A stretch of 64,000 nt of DNA, from NCBI GenBank assembly GCA_030015575.1, contig JASDDO010000018.1:228393138-228457137 (forward strand). The letters are read 5' to 3'. Below are positions 1 through 11,643 of this stretch, piece after piece. The notes under the pieces are model-generated. The model was not told the origin of the DNA. It searched no databases and worked only from the letters and a program-made list of their open reading frames with translations. This stretch comes from Agapanthus africanus. Its lineage: Eukaryota > Streptophyta > Magnoliopsida > Asparagales > Amaryllidaceae. The position numbers and the translations under genes were made by a program. Within the stretch, counting starts at the first letter, position 1. Every line of letters starts with the position of its first letter.

Positions 1-973
1 TTTTCAAAATTTCTTCAGCTGATATATTAAGTTTAGAACAATACTTAGTTAGTACCCTCTACTTCCCTTGAGAATTAAAGAAGAAGAAAAAAGAAGCTAA
101 GTACTAGGGATCCTTACCTCAACCCTCAAGGTAGGACCTTATGGAATTGTGTATTTCTTGAAGCGCCATTCAGTTGATCATTCAATTGGTATAAGTTCCA
201 ACCCTATAGATTTTTATTTCAGTATTGTTCAGTTAGAATGTTTGATATCGGTAATGTCGTATTTGTTAGATTTTTGCTCTGTTTTGAATCTGCTATAAGT
301 TAGATAATCTTTAGCAAAATCAAATAATACTGTAACTTCGTAAATTGGACCTAGAATATATACTAGAAACACGGACGCATTCTATCATTTTTCGACCAGA
401 AAAAATCCCCATTTTCCTGATCTCGCCGTTTTTTCGTGGGAGTTGGCTATTGAATTTTCTAGGGTAGCTCTCTGTATATATTTTAGGGTATCTGGTATTG
501 TTAGATTATGTTATATGTTCTGTGTATAAAATCTGGAAGCAAATTACTTATTTTGGTTATAGTTCTAATTGCGATACGGATATTTCGTGTCACGATTTTG
601 TTTTCCTAGTTACGAACAACGAAGGGTTAGCTCAGGTTAGTATTGGTTTTAGATAGTTCACAGTATTCGCATGTAGCACGTTTAGTATGTAAGTATTGTA
701 GTTTTCACGTTTTCACCGTATCGGAGTTTAGCCGTTTCATATACGAGAGTTATTTTGGATGTTATGTATACCACGGGGACTTCGGAGGCCGCATGAAAAG
801 GAAATGGGTTGATGATATCCGAGTAGATTCGACGTGTTCCAGTGAGTAGACTAAATATCTACCGGGGGATTTTGTATGGATGGTATAATACGCCCGTAAT
901 TAGAAGTTTGGCTAATTATTTTCCTTTGCATTGTGTATATGTTTAAAACTAAAAAGTTTATCGTATGCATTCA
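1..973 (+). mobile_element. G1: fragment of a Tekay/Del-like Ty3/gypsy LTR
   Basis: AT-rich sequence with no convincing coding region. The part around 775-895 resembles, in the same 5' to 3' order, the reverse complement of the minus-oriented LTR near 47715-47860: a GGACTTC motif, then GTGAGTAGA followed by a TATCTAC purine stretch, then a GGATGG-GTATA-TAC-CCC motif. That makes this most likely the 3' part of a related LTR in plus orientation, cut at its right edge by the next element. The left edge is outside the window. The open frames here (68 and 63 aa) match nothing recognisable and are treated as chance. Confidence 0.45.
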
Positions 974-2116
974 TGTCACGACCCGAAATGGCACGTTACT
1001 GGCACTTGAATCATATGAAGTCTATAGGACCCCATCTAATTCAAGTAAGCTAAGAAATCCCAGAAATCTAAACAATTTAAAGAAAGAAGTGAAGAAAACA
1101 TGTTTTAAAATAAGGGTGTTTTAATAACATAAGCCGAAGTATGCATTTTTAAAATCTCAAGTCTTTTCTGAAAATTTCGGCTGGGTTTCCTTTGTAAATA
1201 CTTGCCCCAAACGGGGTACAACATGAATAATATGTGCATAATAATAAAAGGCATCCCCGAGCGGGAGCTAGCTCTTCGTCAATCGACGGTCACAACCACG
1301 CAAGCAATGTAATATACAACGCCAAAAGGCGAGGATCAAAACTGAAAAAGGAAACTCAAAACATGAAGAAAACCATAATAATACAACGTGCGACTCTAAG
1401 GTCGAAAGAATATACAAGTCTGGTTGATGGAGTGCTACTAGATACAACTGAATATAAATAAATGGTACAATGGTGGTCACGATGCAAGTGAACCCACCTA
1501 ACAAGCAATCACCCGGAACGGAAGCAGTGTGCCAGAAAGCCGCAAAGAACCTGTACGGCAAAACCTGCAATAAACTGTGGCACAACGGGGGTGAGTTGCA
1601 AACTCGTGAGTAGAAAACATCACAGAGAAGAAATCGTATGCATGACTCAATCCTAGGTCAAACGATCAGTAATATATATATATATATATCCTCAATATGA
1701 TAAAGTCTGAAGTATGAAAAGGTGGCAAGGGTAAACAACTATACCAAGTGTAATACCAAGTGCTCGTGTCAGTACCTCAGGTAGCAACATATCATAAACA
1801 TGAGGTGTGATCAATGTAGTCATCTTGAAATCAGTGTCAACTATATCATGAAGTCTATAAGTATGTGGATATCATCCAACTATGTAATCAATGCTTGTAT
1901 GCATGTGGATCTCGTCCATGTGTCAACCAATGATATAACAACATCATGCATGTAAAAGTCATAAAAGCATGTGCATGAAAGTATGAGGATATAAATCAAC
2001 GTGTGCCCCTCGCGACACATCAAAATGATGGAACCTGAGTGTCTAGCATCGACACACGAAAACATCATGAAACCCATGCCCAGCATCGGCACGTAAATCC
2101 TCATATATCGGGCTCT

Positions 2117-2197
2117 GTCAGTCCGGATCGGCCCACGGGCACCGTCAGTCCGGATCGGCCCACGGGCTCCGTCAGTCCGGATCGGCCCATATCATCT
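2117..2197. repeat. 27-bp tandem repeat, three copies
   Basis: Three head-to-tail copies begin at 2117, 2144 and 2171. The unit opens with GTCAGTCCGGATCGGCCCA and closes with CGGGC(A/T)CC. It lies in the G2 LTR and is GC-rich against AT-rich flanks. Confidence 0.9.
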
Positions 2198-2764
2198 CTC
2201 GACTCCGGTCGGTATCCTCAGGATATCCGCCGAGTCCAAATACTATCACTGGTAGGTAGTAGTCTTTCTGCCAGGCTCACCGTCTATATACACAGCATCC
2301 CTTTCTTGTCCCGGGGTACCATACCGGGCCCCACCATGTACCCGCACATGGCCCACGGCTCCTCTTCGCATGGGGTATATATATATATATATCAGAACCG
2401 ATAAAACTCATGGTGGACACACTGAAATATCATAGCAAGGGTAACCGGGTTTTTAAAACAACACATACTCTCTTTTGAAATAACCACGGTTCCCAAATCC
2501 AGAAAAATCATGGAAACAACATATCTCAATGCGTATAATCATAAAGAATGATGTATGCGACATATAATAGAAACGTAACCATATCAGTATATCATGCAAC
2601 ATAAAACAGTAATATGCACATATCGAGGGAAAACCGCTCTTTTCAAATGAATGCAATTTTAAAATATATCTTGCGGTTCCCAAATCTCTAAAATCAAGCA
2701 AGAATCATCTATGTTTGTGCAAAAACGCATATTTGCAAGTATTGGTGTATAATATGTGTGTACT

Positions 2765-2912
2765 CAAGTATGAGTGTACAATGTGCCTGTGCGCCATTAT
2801 GGATGTACAAGTAGGTATATACGCAAGTATGAGTGTACAATGTGCATGTGCGCCAATATGGATGTGCATGTGCGCCAATATGGATGTACAAGTAGGTATA
2901 TACGCAAGTATA
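2765..2912. repeat. Imperfect direct duplication of about 60 bp
   Basis: Two copies of a unit containing GTGCGCCA-TATGGATG and GTAGGTATATACGCAAGTAT. The second copy carries an extra internal duplication of GTGCATGTGCGCCAATATGG. The overlapping open frames on both strands are products of this repetition, not genes. Confidence 0.75.
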
Positions 2913-2984
2913 TCATGCAAGGAGTCATATCTTGATGCAACAGTCCTACTGTGTAGTGATATGGCTATTATCGATGATGAAGTC

Positions 2985-3681
2985 TGTTAGTTATATATAT
3001 GCCCTAGAGGCTATTGTTGTACATATGATGTATATTATAGTGGATGCTTGGATATATATAGAGAGGACTTTCTTGCTCGACATGATAGTATGCTATTTTG
3101 TATCACTTTGTCTTAAAATGTTGACTTGTATTAGTTTACTGTCTTGCTCTCACATGTTGATAAAGACCTTAGGATGTGTACTCGACTACTGGGACTATGA
3201 TGAGATCATACTAATGGGGCCAGGGTAGTCAATGAGTACATCCTATAATTGTTCATAGTCAAGGGTGTATCGAGACAGGGCATCGATACACCAGAGTAGA
3301 CTAGCGTATACGCATCTTGACCCATATGATGGGCGATGGATTATCCCATATCCATCGGTGTTTGACATCAAAGATGGTGTACGGGTGCTCAGTGGAGACT
3401 GGGTACACTGGACGGACTCGCCGAGAACTCCCAGATGGTAGTATACTTCACGTCAGATGGCAGTTCTCTGGTGACACCGGTATAGGTTAGTCTGTAGACC
3501 CGAGATAGTCATAGAGTCTTGTGTGATTCCCACTTTGCTTTGATTTCCTCCTTACCATGTCCAAGAGGGCATGTAAAACGGTGGCTTTTTGGTACAGTCC
3601 CGAATCACATGGTGGTAATGAGTGATAGGAGGGGATTCGTCTCTTCCGGTATAGGGAGTTGATGTTGTGCTGTGTTCGATT
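2985..3681 (+). mobile_element. C1 5' LTR, part 1
   Basis: Starts TGTTAGTTATATATATGCCC, matching the 3' LTR start at 42167. It stops at the CGATT target site of C2 and resumes after the second CGATT copy. Confidence 0.92.
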
Positions 3682-5884
3682 TGTAGGGTTCCTAGGCACA
3701 CCAATGAGGTCTCACAAGGCATCAACCATGCCAATTTCAAATTTTACGGGTGCCGAGAAACCCTAATACGGATCGTTAACTAGATATTTAGGCGACAAAA
3801 GAAACTAGTTAACAACTTAACTACAAGAAACGGAAATACAACCTTTATAGATCCGGTCCTCCACCACCATAGCTCCGCAATGAAGTCTCCTCACTGGCCA
3901 AATGGAATCCCGGGCTCTAGCGTCGGCTTCATCGGAGAAATGGGCGGGCAAGGTCGTCGGCTTCGTGCCGAAGATGATCTACGTCAAGGCAACACAAATT
4001 CAAGCTCCCACTTCACCAAGTCATGAAACTTGTGAAGAAAACACCCTATACTATTTGGCAAGAGGTAGAGGATGAAGAAATAGGAAGTGGGTTCACTTTA
4101 GAATTGGATTTCTCACTCTTTTTCACTAGTTGCCATTGATGGAGGCAAGCTTCTTCATTTTGAAGAAGAAGAAGATGATGATGATATTATGATAAGTTAT
4201 TTTGCAAAATAGAAAATCAATGAATACTTATCATAATCCAACTCTAGTTAGGTATAGAAAATTAACTAAGGTTAGGTTGTATGGTTAGGGTTAGAGAAAG
4301 AAACAAAATGGTCAACCATTTCAAAGCTTCATGAAGCTTCAAGGATAATCCAAAATTGGCCACCATTTTATTTCTTTCACAAATCAATGAATAAATAAAA
4401 GAATAAGTAAATGAAGCACAAGAAACCCTAACCATTGACCAACCATGGTTTAAACCATACACCAAACTATCATGTATCATCAAACATGATACATACAAGT
4501 GCACAAAAACTGTATCACATATACAATGTGCAAATGAAGTGAGAAACCCCATTTAAAGTGAACCAATACTAGCTAATGCAAAGTAATATATCAAATATAT
4601 AATTATGCATTAAATCATTAAATCAACACTTGATTTAACGACCCGGTCATATTGCATATAACCGACTAATATTCAATGTATCGGCTTATCGAATCAATGC
4701 TTGAATCGATAACTAGGTTATATCGCATACAACCAATCGATACATTTATCGCGAGAATGGAATACGGTATCACATACACGCATTATTCTCGGTCCCGCAC
4801 ATATCTCATATGCGCTCCTATTTCGTTTCGCTTGAGCCAGGAAACCTCTGTGTAGGACTCTAAAGACTCGTCAATACTCCGGCAGCAGGTGATGATCATA
4901 TCAATCACCCACAAGCCGCAAGAGGTCTGTTAAACGTAACGGCCACCCGGGTATTGAGCGATCAGAAGATCGACGAGCAAGCCCGCTCATACTCCTGTGA
5001 ATCCAACCAGTAACACTTACCGTATAGTCCGGTCTGATCGTCTGATATGTCGCATATCTCGCCTAGGGGTGGTAAACGTCAGACCCTAATAGCTCGATAA
5101 GTCGTGTCGATATGAGGTCTATAACAATTCGAGATACTACTGGTAACACTTACCAGTAAATCTCAGCAACCCTGGCCAGGGATTTCCGGTTATAGCCAAT
5201 CGAACACAGCGCAACATCAACTCCCTATACCGGGAGAGACGAATCCCCTCCTATCGCTCATTGCCTCCATGTGACTCGGGACTGTACCCAAAAAACACCG
5301 TTTTGCACGCTCTCTTGGATGTGGTAAGGTGGAAATCAAAGCACGGTGGGAACCACACAAGACTCTATGACGATCTCGGGTCAACAGACTACTCTGTACC
5401 AGTGTCACCAGAGAACGGCCATCTGACGTAAGGTATAATACCATCTGGGAGTTCTCGGCGAGTCCGTCCAGTGTACCCAGTCTCCACTGAGCACCCGTAT
5501 ATCATCTCTGATGTCAAACACCAATGGATATGGGATCATCCATCGCCCATCTGTATGGGACGAGAAGGTATACGCTAGTCTACTCTGGTATATCGATGCC
5601 CCGTCTCGATACACCCACGACTAGGGACTTTGAAGGATGTACTTATGGACTACCATGTCCCCACTAGTATGATCCGCATCATAGTCCAGGTAGTCAAGTA
5701 CACATGCTAAGGGCTTTACCAACATGTAACAGAGAGACAATCAGTGTACACGTTAAGATAAAGATCAACCAGATAGCATACTATCATGTCGAGCAAGAAA
5801 GTCCTCCCTATATATGTCCCAGCATCCACTACAATGTACATCCAATGTACAGTAATGGCCTCTAGGGCATACATATAACTAACA
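3682..5884 (-). mobile_element. C2 3' LTR
   Basis: On the minus strand it runs from TGTTAGTTATATGTATGCCC to CCTAGGAACCCTACA. It carries two overlapping short open frames of 69 and 75 codons in the sense of the element (5405-5614 and 5217-5444) that recur with the same lengths in most LTR copies in the window. Confidence 0.93.
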
Positions 5885-5899
5885 ATCTCCCACTTGCAC
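5885..5899 (-). promoter_or_regulatory. C2 polypurine tract
   Basis: Minus-strand GTGCAAGTGGGAGAT lies directly before the 3' LTR start, the position of the plus-strand primer of LTR retroelements. Confidence 0.8.
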
Positions 5900-8685
5900 T
5901 AGGGCCATCTGATAGCAGTGGTTGTAGTATCTCATACACAACCATCCCATAAAAGTCTCTCTCTGGGAAAAGGCCTTTGTGAGTGGATCCGCCGTGTTGT
6001 ACTCTGAGTCTACTTTCCTAACCTCGATCACCCTGGAGATCAACTATCTCCATGATCAGGTGATACTGCCTTAGAATATGTCTGGATCACTGATGGGACG
6101 GACGTTCCTTGGCATAAGCCACAACTCCATTGTCTCACAATGGGAGGAACGTAGTTCATCTCATGAACCAATAAACACCCAAACAGCCTCTTTGGTAGCA
6201 TCTTAAGTAGCGATGTATCCAGCCTTTATCGTCTATTATGCCACGGTATCTAGCTTGGAACTCTTCCAACATACCGTCCCTTTACTGAGGGTAAAGACAA
6301 TGCCTGTGACTGACTTTCAGTCATCTTTATCACCCTGGAACCATTCCAGTGATTCTCCCCAGGGTCGATTGATACCGTCTCACTACAACTAGTGAGAATC
6401 CTAACATCCATTTAGATCTATCTCATAGATCCAAAACCCAGGATTTAGGAGGTATCACTTTGATCCTATATGGAGAATCATTGTGATAAGCGGAGATTGA
6501 CCGAGCGTAGCATAGGAAACTCCTTCCCTATCAAGAGCATGTCATCCACGTACTCTACGAGGATCGTCACTATACTCCCTACTACCCTTTTTGTTTATAC
6601 AAGGTTCATCTACCATTTTGATGATATCAAACTCTTTGACTAACATATCAAAACAGATGTTCCAACTCCGCGATACCTGCTTTAACCTATAAATCATCTT
6701 GTACACGTTTCCGCTGCTCCCATTGTCTACGAAGCCCTCTGGCTGTGTACTTATAGACGTCCTCTTCTAAAATATCATTTTAGAAAAGCTGTCATGATAC
6801 CCAACCACCAGATATCGTAGTAATGGTATGTAGCCGTGGCATGTAGGATCTGGATGGACTTAAGCATAGCTCCTTAGAAAAGGTTTCATCATGATCCATA
6901 TCTGGTCTATAATGCAAACCTTTAACAAGTATACCTTTGAAAGTCTCAACTTTTCCATGTACACCAAGTAATCTTCTCAAGATATACTTGCTCCTGATGG
7001 GGATTTAACCCTTCAGATATAGCAACCAAAGTCCATACTTTGTTGGTGTTCATGGATTCCATCTCAGATCGCTAAGCATCCAGCCATTCTTACAGAGTCC
7101 CACTCCTGATGGCCAGTTCGAAACTAGTTGGGTCATCATCTCATGATGCAATCCTCGCTCCCACTGTCATAGAGAAACCGAAATATCTCTCAGGTGGGTG
7201 AAGAACCCTACTAGATCGGCGGAGAGGCTGAGGTTCGTTGGTTACTATTGAATCCTTCGGTTCTACCAAATCTTCTGCTGTAGTTTGTATAGCTGAAACA
7301 TTTCCAGTTCTACATAACAGATGTTGCTCGAGCTTGTCCGGATTTTGCCTTTAGACATAAGCCAGACAACCCCAAATCTTAACCAACTTAAGATATGGGC
7401 TTTTCCCTTTCCATATCACATATGAAGTGGTAGGCAACTGATTTTATCGGAACCCTATTCAATAGGTATGCAACTTCTCAAGTGCATAACTCCCAAAAGG
7501 AAATAGGAAACTCAGTAGTACTCTTCATAGAGCGCACCTTATCATATAGGGTGTGATTGCTCTGCCCCGATATACCATCGTGCTATGGTGTATACGGAGG
7601 AGTAATCCTCAGAGAGAATCTCATTCTCCTTTAGAATAGTCCAGGAATTCCGTGCTCAAGTATTCTCCTCCCTGATCACATCAAAGGACATAATACTTAT
7701 ACCCTTATTGGTTCCCTACTTCTAACTTATATTCTGTGAATATCTCAAAAGGTTCGGACTTGTGTTTCAACAGGAACATATGTCTGAATCTAAAGAGATC
7801 ATCAGAGAATGTAATGAAGTACAAAGAACCGGTCTTGGCATGTGTAGACAGGGGACCTACATACATCAACATGTATCGTCCCAAGAGTTTACTAACTCTT
7901 TCTCTGTTTCCAGTAAACGGAGCTATGGTCATCTTATCTTTGTGACATGACTGGCAAGTTTCATAAGATGTAAATTCCAACTGATTTGAATATGCATCTA
8001 CAAGTAACTTCAGCTAGTCGGGTCGCATTGATATGACCTAATCTATAATGCCTCAAGAAGGATTCGTTCATTTATGAACTCTTCCTCTTGTGTGTGTTCC
8101 GTATACTAAGAACTGTAGTTTGATTTAGAACATCAATGCTTTTAGATAACGTGCCTGAACCGATCAACTTTTGATATAGGAAATGTTCAAAACATTATCC
8201 GACAATACAAAATTTTATCGTTTCTTTACTAATAAAGAGACAGATATGATTTTGCATATCAGGTTCGGTATCTAATAACATTTGTTCAGAATCAATGTAT
8301 TGGTAATACAGGGTGACAGTGACCAACAGACTTGGCTGCAACACTTGCCCCGTTTTCTGCCTCATGAAACTTATCACCCATTCTCAGTTCTCTACCTTTC
8401 TGTAGCCCTATGTAACAAATTATATATGCGGGATCCTGATCTGGTATTACATACCCAGGACGTAAAGAATACTGAGAAACAGTTCTGTATAATGAACACA
8501 CCCGAAGATGATGCATCAACATGCACTCTCTTCGTTTGGGCGGCACGGGAATTCTGGTAATCCCCTATTTCCTGCTCTGTCTTATAACAATTATAAGTCG
8601 GAGCGGGACCAACGTTCCCCAGCTCAGTATAACAAGCGGGTTCGGTCAATACATCCGTATTATTATCTTGATTAAGGCGTGACAT
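5900..8685 (-). pseudogene. C2 pol remnant (protease, integrase, RT, RNase H), defective
   Basis: Alignment by eye to the C1 pol shows the same gene order on the minus strand. The start codon at 8685-8683 is followed by about 60 codons like those of C1. The protease site then reads NTR where C1 has DTG, so the catalytic Asp and the Gly are both lost. The zinc-binding CQSC motif and the integrase DDL segment follow (around 7705-7980), then an RT region with a YVDD match (around 6545-6555) and a degenerate RNase H with a final ADPLTKA-like motif. Compared with C1 it lacks about 135 bp after the integrase, about 214 bp after the YVDD region and about 100 bp before the RNase H. Many stops and frame changes exclude function. 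No capsid or zinc-knuckle region precedes the protease. Confidence 0.85.
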
Positions 8686-9122
8686 GGTCGCTACCAGGAG
8701 AGAGAGAGAAGAAAACACTCAGCGTGCGCTCTTGCAAGAATAGATTGGATATTATTTTATCTAATCAGGATGGCTCCCACTGTTTTTTATCAAATCTTCC
8801 TTCAAACCCAAAAAGGAAAGACTAGCCGGGATTAATTACACACTACAAGTTCGCCAATCTTTCAGCCAGGCCAGTGTCGGTACTTTGAGGGATGTTCCCC
8901 GTGCTTTCGCACGAACCTAATTAATGTAAACCTCGTTTTCCCAGAGGCGTAACCCCGTTGACACCTTTCTAGACACCTACTTGATTAGCTAATTGCAAAT
9001 GTGTAAAACTCTCCCAGGAGTAACTCTTACTCGCAGTGGGTATCGGGATCCAACTATCTCATAGCAGGTATGCAACCTCATTGCAAATTTCAACACTTGA
9101 AATTCCCGATAATATTTTGCCC

Positions 9123-9339
9123 CTAGCGTCCTATGACCTTGACGGAGGTCAACAAACCATAGGCTACTAGTTAAGTTCAACCCGTCATTTCTTGATCGAA
9201 TTAAACCCACCCGCACGACCCTTGACGGAGGTCAACAAGGCCGCACGACTACCCTAATCCAATCTGCATCATATGCATAAGCAGATAAATACTAGTTAGC
9301 TACCGCACACTACGCCTTGACGGAGGTCAACAAACGTAG
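9123..9339 (-). promoter_or_regulatory. C2 three-hairpin cluster in the leader
   Basis: Three copies of TTGAC-GGAG-GTCAA (plus-strand reading) at about 9139, 9222 and 9317. The first sits inside CCTATG...CATAGG and, further out, CTAG...CTAG. The third sits inside CTACG...CGTAG. Homologous hairpins with different arms occur in the other elements. Confidence 0.7.
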
Positions 9340-9480
9340 CACGAATACTAAGTAGGACTTATTTGAAATGACGGAGGGCTACGACAGGTTTTTCTGAAAA
9401 CCTATTGCATAATGAACTTGATATCGTTGTAGAATCAAATGATTTTGAAATGGAGTGTTTTTGATGCTTTTCTAGTTTTG

Positions 9481-9720
9481 CTAAAGGAGTCACTCCCGGT
9501 GAAGGGATCGTCGGTCCTTTCCTCGTCGAATGAGCTGCGGGATATACCATATATATCACTATGCAAAGCAAAAACTCTTAAAAGCAATCAAAAGACAAAC
9601 CGAGTGTGTAGCATCTGCCAGTTATTGCTAAAGGAGTCACTCCCGGTGAAGGGATCTCGGTCCTTTCCTTATCGAATAAGGTGCAGGATATATCATATAT
9701 ACCGCTGTGCAAAGAAAGAA
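9481..9720 (-). repeat. C2 duplicated leader block
   Basis: Two copies of a block of about 90 bp begin 147 bp apart (9481 and 9628). Each has GGAGTCACTCCCGGTGAAGG followed by a cytosine-rich stretch and a GTGCAGGATAT-like end (GCTGCGGGATAT in the first). Each contains the short inverted repeat TCAC-TCCCG-GTGA. Confidence 0.85.
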
Positions 9721-11603
9721 CTGTAGCTACCTGTTTTATTTTGAAATTCGATTCCACAACATCTTAAGGTTTCTTTTTACTTTCATTAATCACATTAATG
9801 AAGTCCCATCATTTAAGTACCTAAACATCACAGATAAATACGACGTACACTTATGCCATCCGCATTCGCCTCGATGTCCCCTCGTGCACCGTTAGGTTAG
9901 GTAACTAACGACAGAGCGGGGCAGGGCTACCACGGGTGTAAAACATAGGTAACGCCTATATAATATATCATATATACTATATAAAGTATCCATCATAGAA
10001 CATATCACATGATCACATCACAGATATCGCAGCAGAAAATATCATATGAAATATTGGATATACTAGGACGTCCGTGTTTTCAATACGAGCCAGTATAAAA
10101 CACGGATTCCACGGTCGTGATGAATAGCCAAACCCACACCCCTAGACCCCTACGAGAGCGGCAAGCAACCCAACCAATTCTAGAGTTAGGAGACCGGGAC
10201 TCGACTCCTCGAGTTGGTCTCCCACTGGACTCCAGAACCCGGTTACTTGTGCTCCCCTCCTTGGGTCTATCCTAGTGCGGAAAAGGAAATAATATACAAA
10301 GGGTGACATCTTCCGCAACCTGGAAGTGCCCCAAAAAAAGAATATTACATACAAGTTTTTACATGAATGAAAATGAAAAACACTCACCTCACATAAAAAC
10401 CCCCGGCTATTCAAACACGACGATCCAATATAACATATCCAGCAACACATAACATCACATGTCATCAACGTAAGTAAATATGCGCATCCTAATTGTCGTT
10501 GTCATATAGCAACGAAACCGGCGATATCACATATTACACTTACGGTCACAGAAAAGAAAGTGTAAAACTACTACAGTTGGAATCCGCAACCTCCTTAGAC
10601 ATCGCATGCCTAAACCAATGAATTCCTTAGACATCACATGCCTAACAATTATAAACCCCGCATTTTAGTCTCATTATCGAAAACACTTTTCAATATTAAG
10701 TCGGGCAATTCAACAAGATTCCCGACATCCTGATCGAATGCTCGTCGCAAACTTTAGTAGGCAGCCGCACCCCCGATACCGTCGACGAAGTGCACCAAGG
10801 CGGAACACCGCTACCGCGAGCACCCGAACGGATGCTTTCGGCGACGGGGTTCTCCTACAGTCACTTGGTCGGGGCTACGGAGCGAGGCAGTCTATTAAGT
10901 TTACCCGGCGAGTATCCGCGTACGCTACGTGATTGCGACGGACTTTTGATCATATCAAAATTCCGTGGCAACCGATCAAGTGAGACTAAACTGCTATGTT
11001 TATAACATTCATTCAGTTATCTCATAACTTCTTGTGAATTCCAATTATTGTATCCCATTCCGGATAAATAGAAAATGTTAAACTTTTCGATCGAACATTC
11101 AAACACCCAAGTTTTCCCGATACAGCTCAACACATGAAACAAGTTTAAAAACATCCAGTTCATGCCTCAGTACCGACGGTCCAGCCGTAGAAGGGTCAAG
11201 CCAACGCCTCACATGTGGCACGCCGTACTGCCCCAAACCCGAAGGTTCAAAGGGCAGTTCAAGACGGTCACATAATCGAGTTAAGGTTTGTTGTCTTCTA
11301 GAGGGATCATCGCGTTACTTGCACTACTTAGAACGTCTTTAAACCTCAGAAAAATCCAACACTTGGAAATTTTCCGGCAGGGGAAAAATTGGGTATTTAT
11401 ATCCGGTCGAACTTTTTAACATATTCTAAAATTATCCGGAAAAGCACACGGACAAAATTAGACAATCCGATCGAAATACCGAGTCCCTAATACAACCCAG
11501 AAAATTCAACTCTTGAAAAAATTTTTAAAAATTCCCATAAAACTCAGCATTTAAATAAAGAAGTTACTGTGCAAAAATGGTTGACTGAAGAGACTAAATG
11601 GGA

Positions 11604-11643
11604 GCGGAACCGCCGCAATAGGCGGCTAATGCCGCGGTTCCGC
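11604..11643 (-). promoter_or_regulatory. C2 conserved GC-rich hairpin near the PBS
   Basis: Perfect 10-bp arms GCGGAACCGC and GCGGTTCCGC enclose a partly paired 20-nt middle. It lies 189 nt downstream of the PBS in transcript sense, the same distance as in C1, C3 and C6. Confidence 0.8.

Larger units (their letters stand above)
974..2984 (-). mobile_element. G2: Tekay/Del-like Ty3/gypsy LTR, distal part (split by C1)
   Basis: Read on the minus strand this is the end of an LTR terminating in GGGTCGTGACA, the usual end of Tekay/Del chromovirus LTRs. The start of the same LTR is at 49253, so insertion of C1 split it. Together the two parts give about 4.7 kb, long but within what this group shows. 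It holds a 27-bp repeat in three copies, a partial duplication near the C1 junction, and short AT microsatellites near 1672-1689 and 2376-2392. No gene is supported; the 121-aa and 105-aa open frames contain repeat sequence or low-information sequence. Confidence 0.6.

Noticed and set aside
1268..1585. 105-aa hydrophobic minus-strand frame
   Set aside because: Lies in the G2 LTR; no motif, no relative in the window, no gene-like context.
2039..2404. 121-aa frame with a PDRPTG repeat
   Set aside because: Its repeat is the 27-bp DNA repeat of an LTR; 27 is a multiple of three, so the frame stays open by chance.
9859..9900. tRNA or other structured host RNA near the GTTAG palindrome of the leaders
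   Set aside because: No cloverleaf or A/B boxes found; it is better explained as a leader palindrome shared by the Copia elements.
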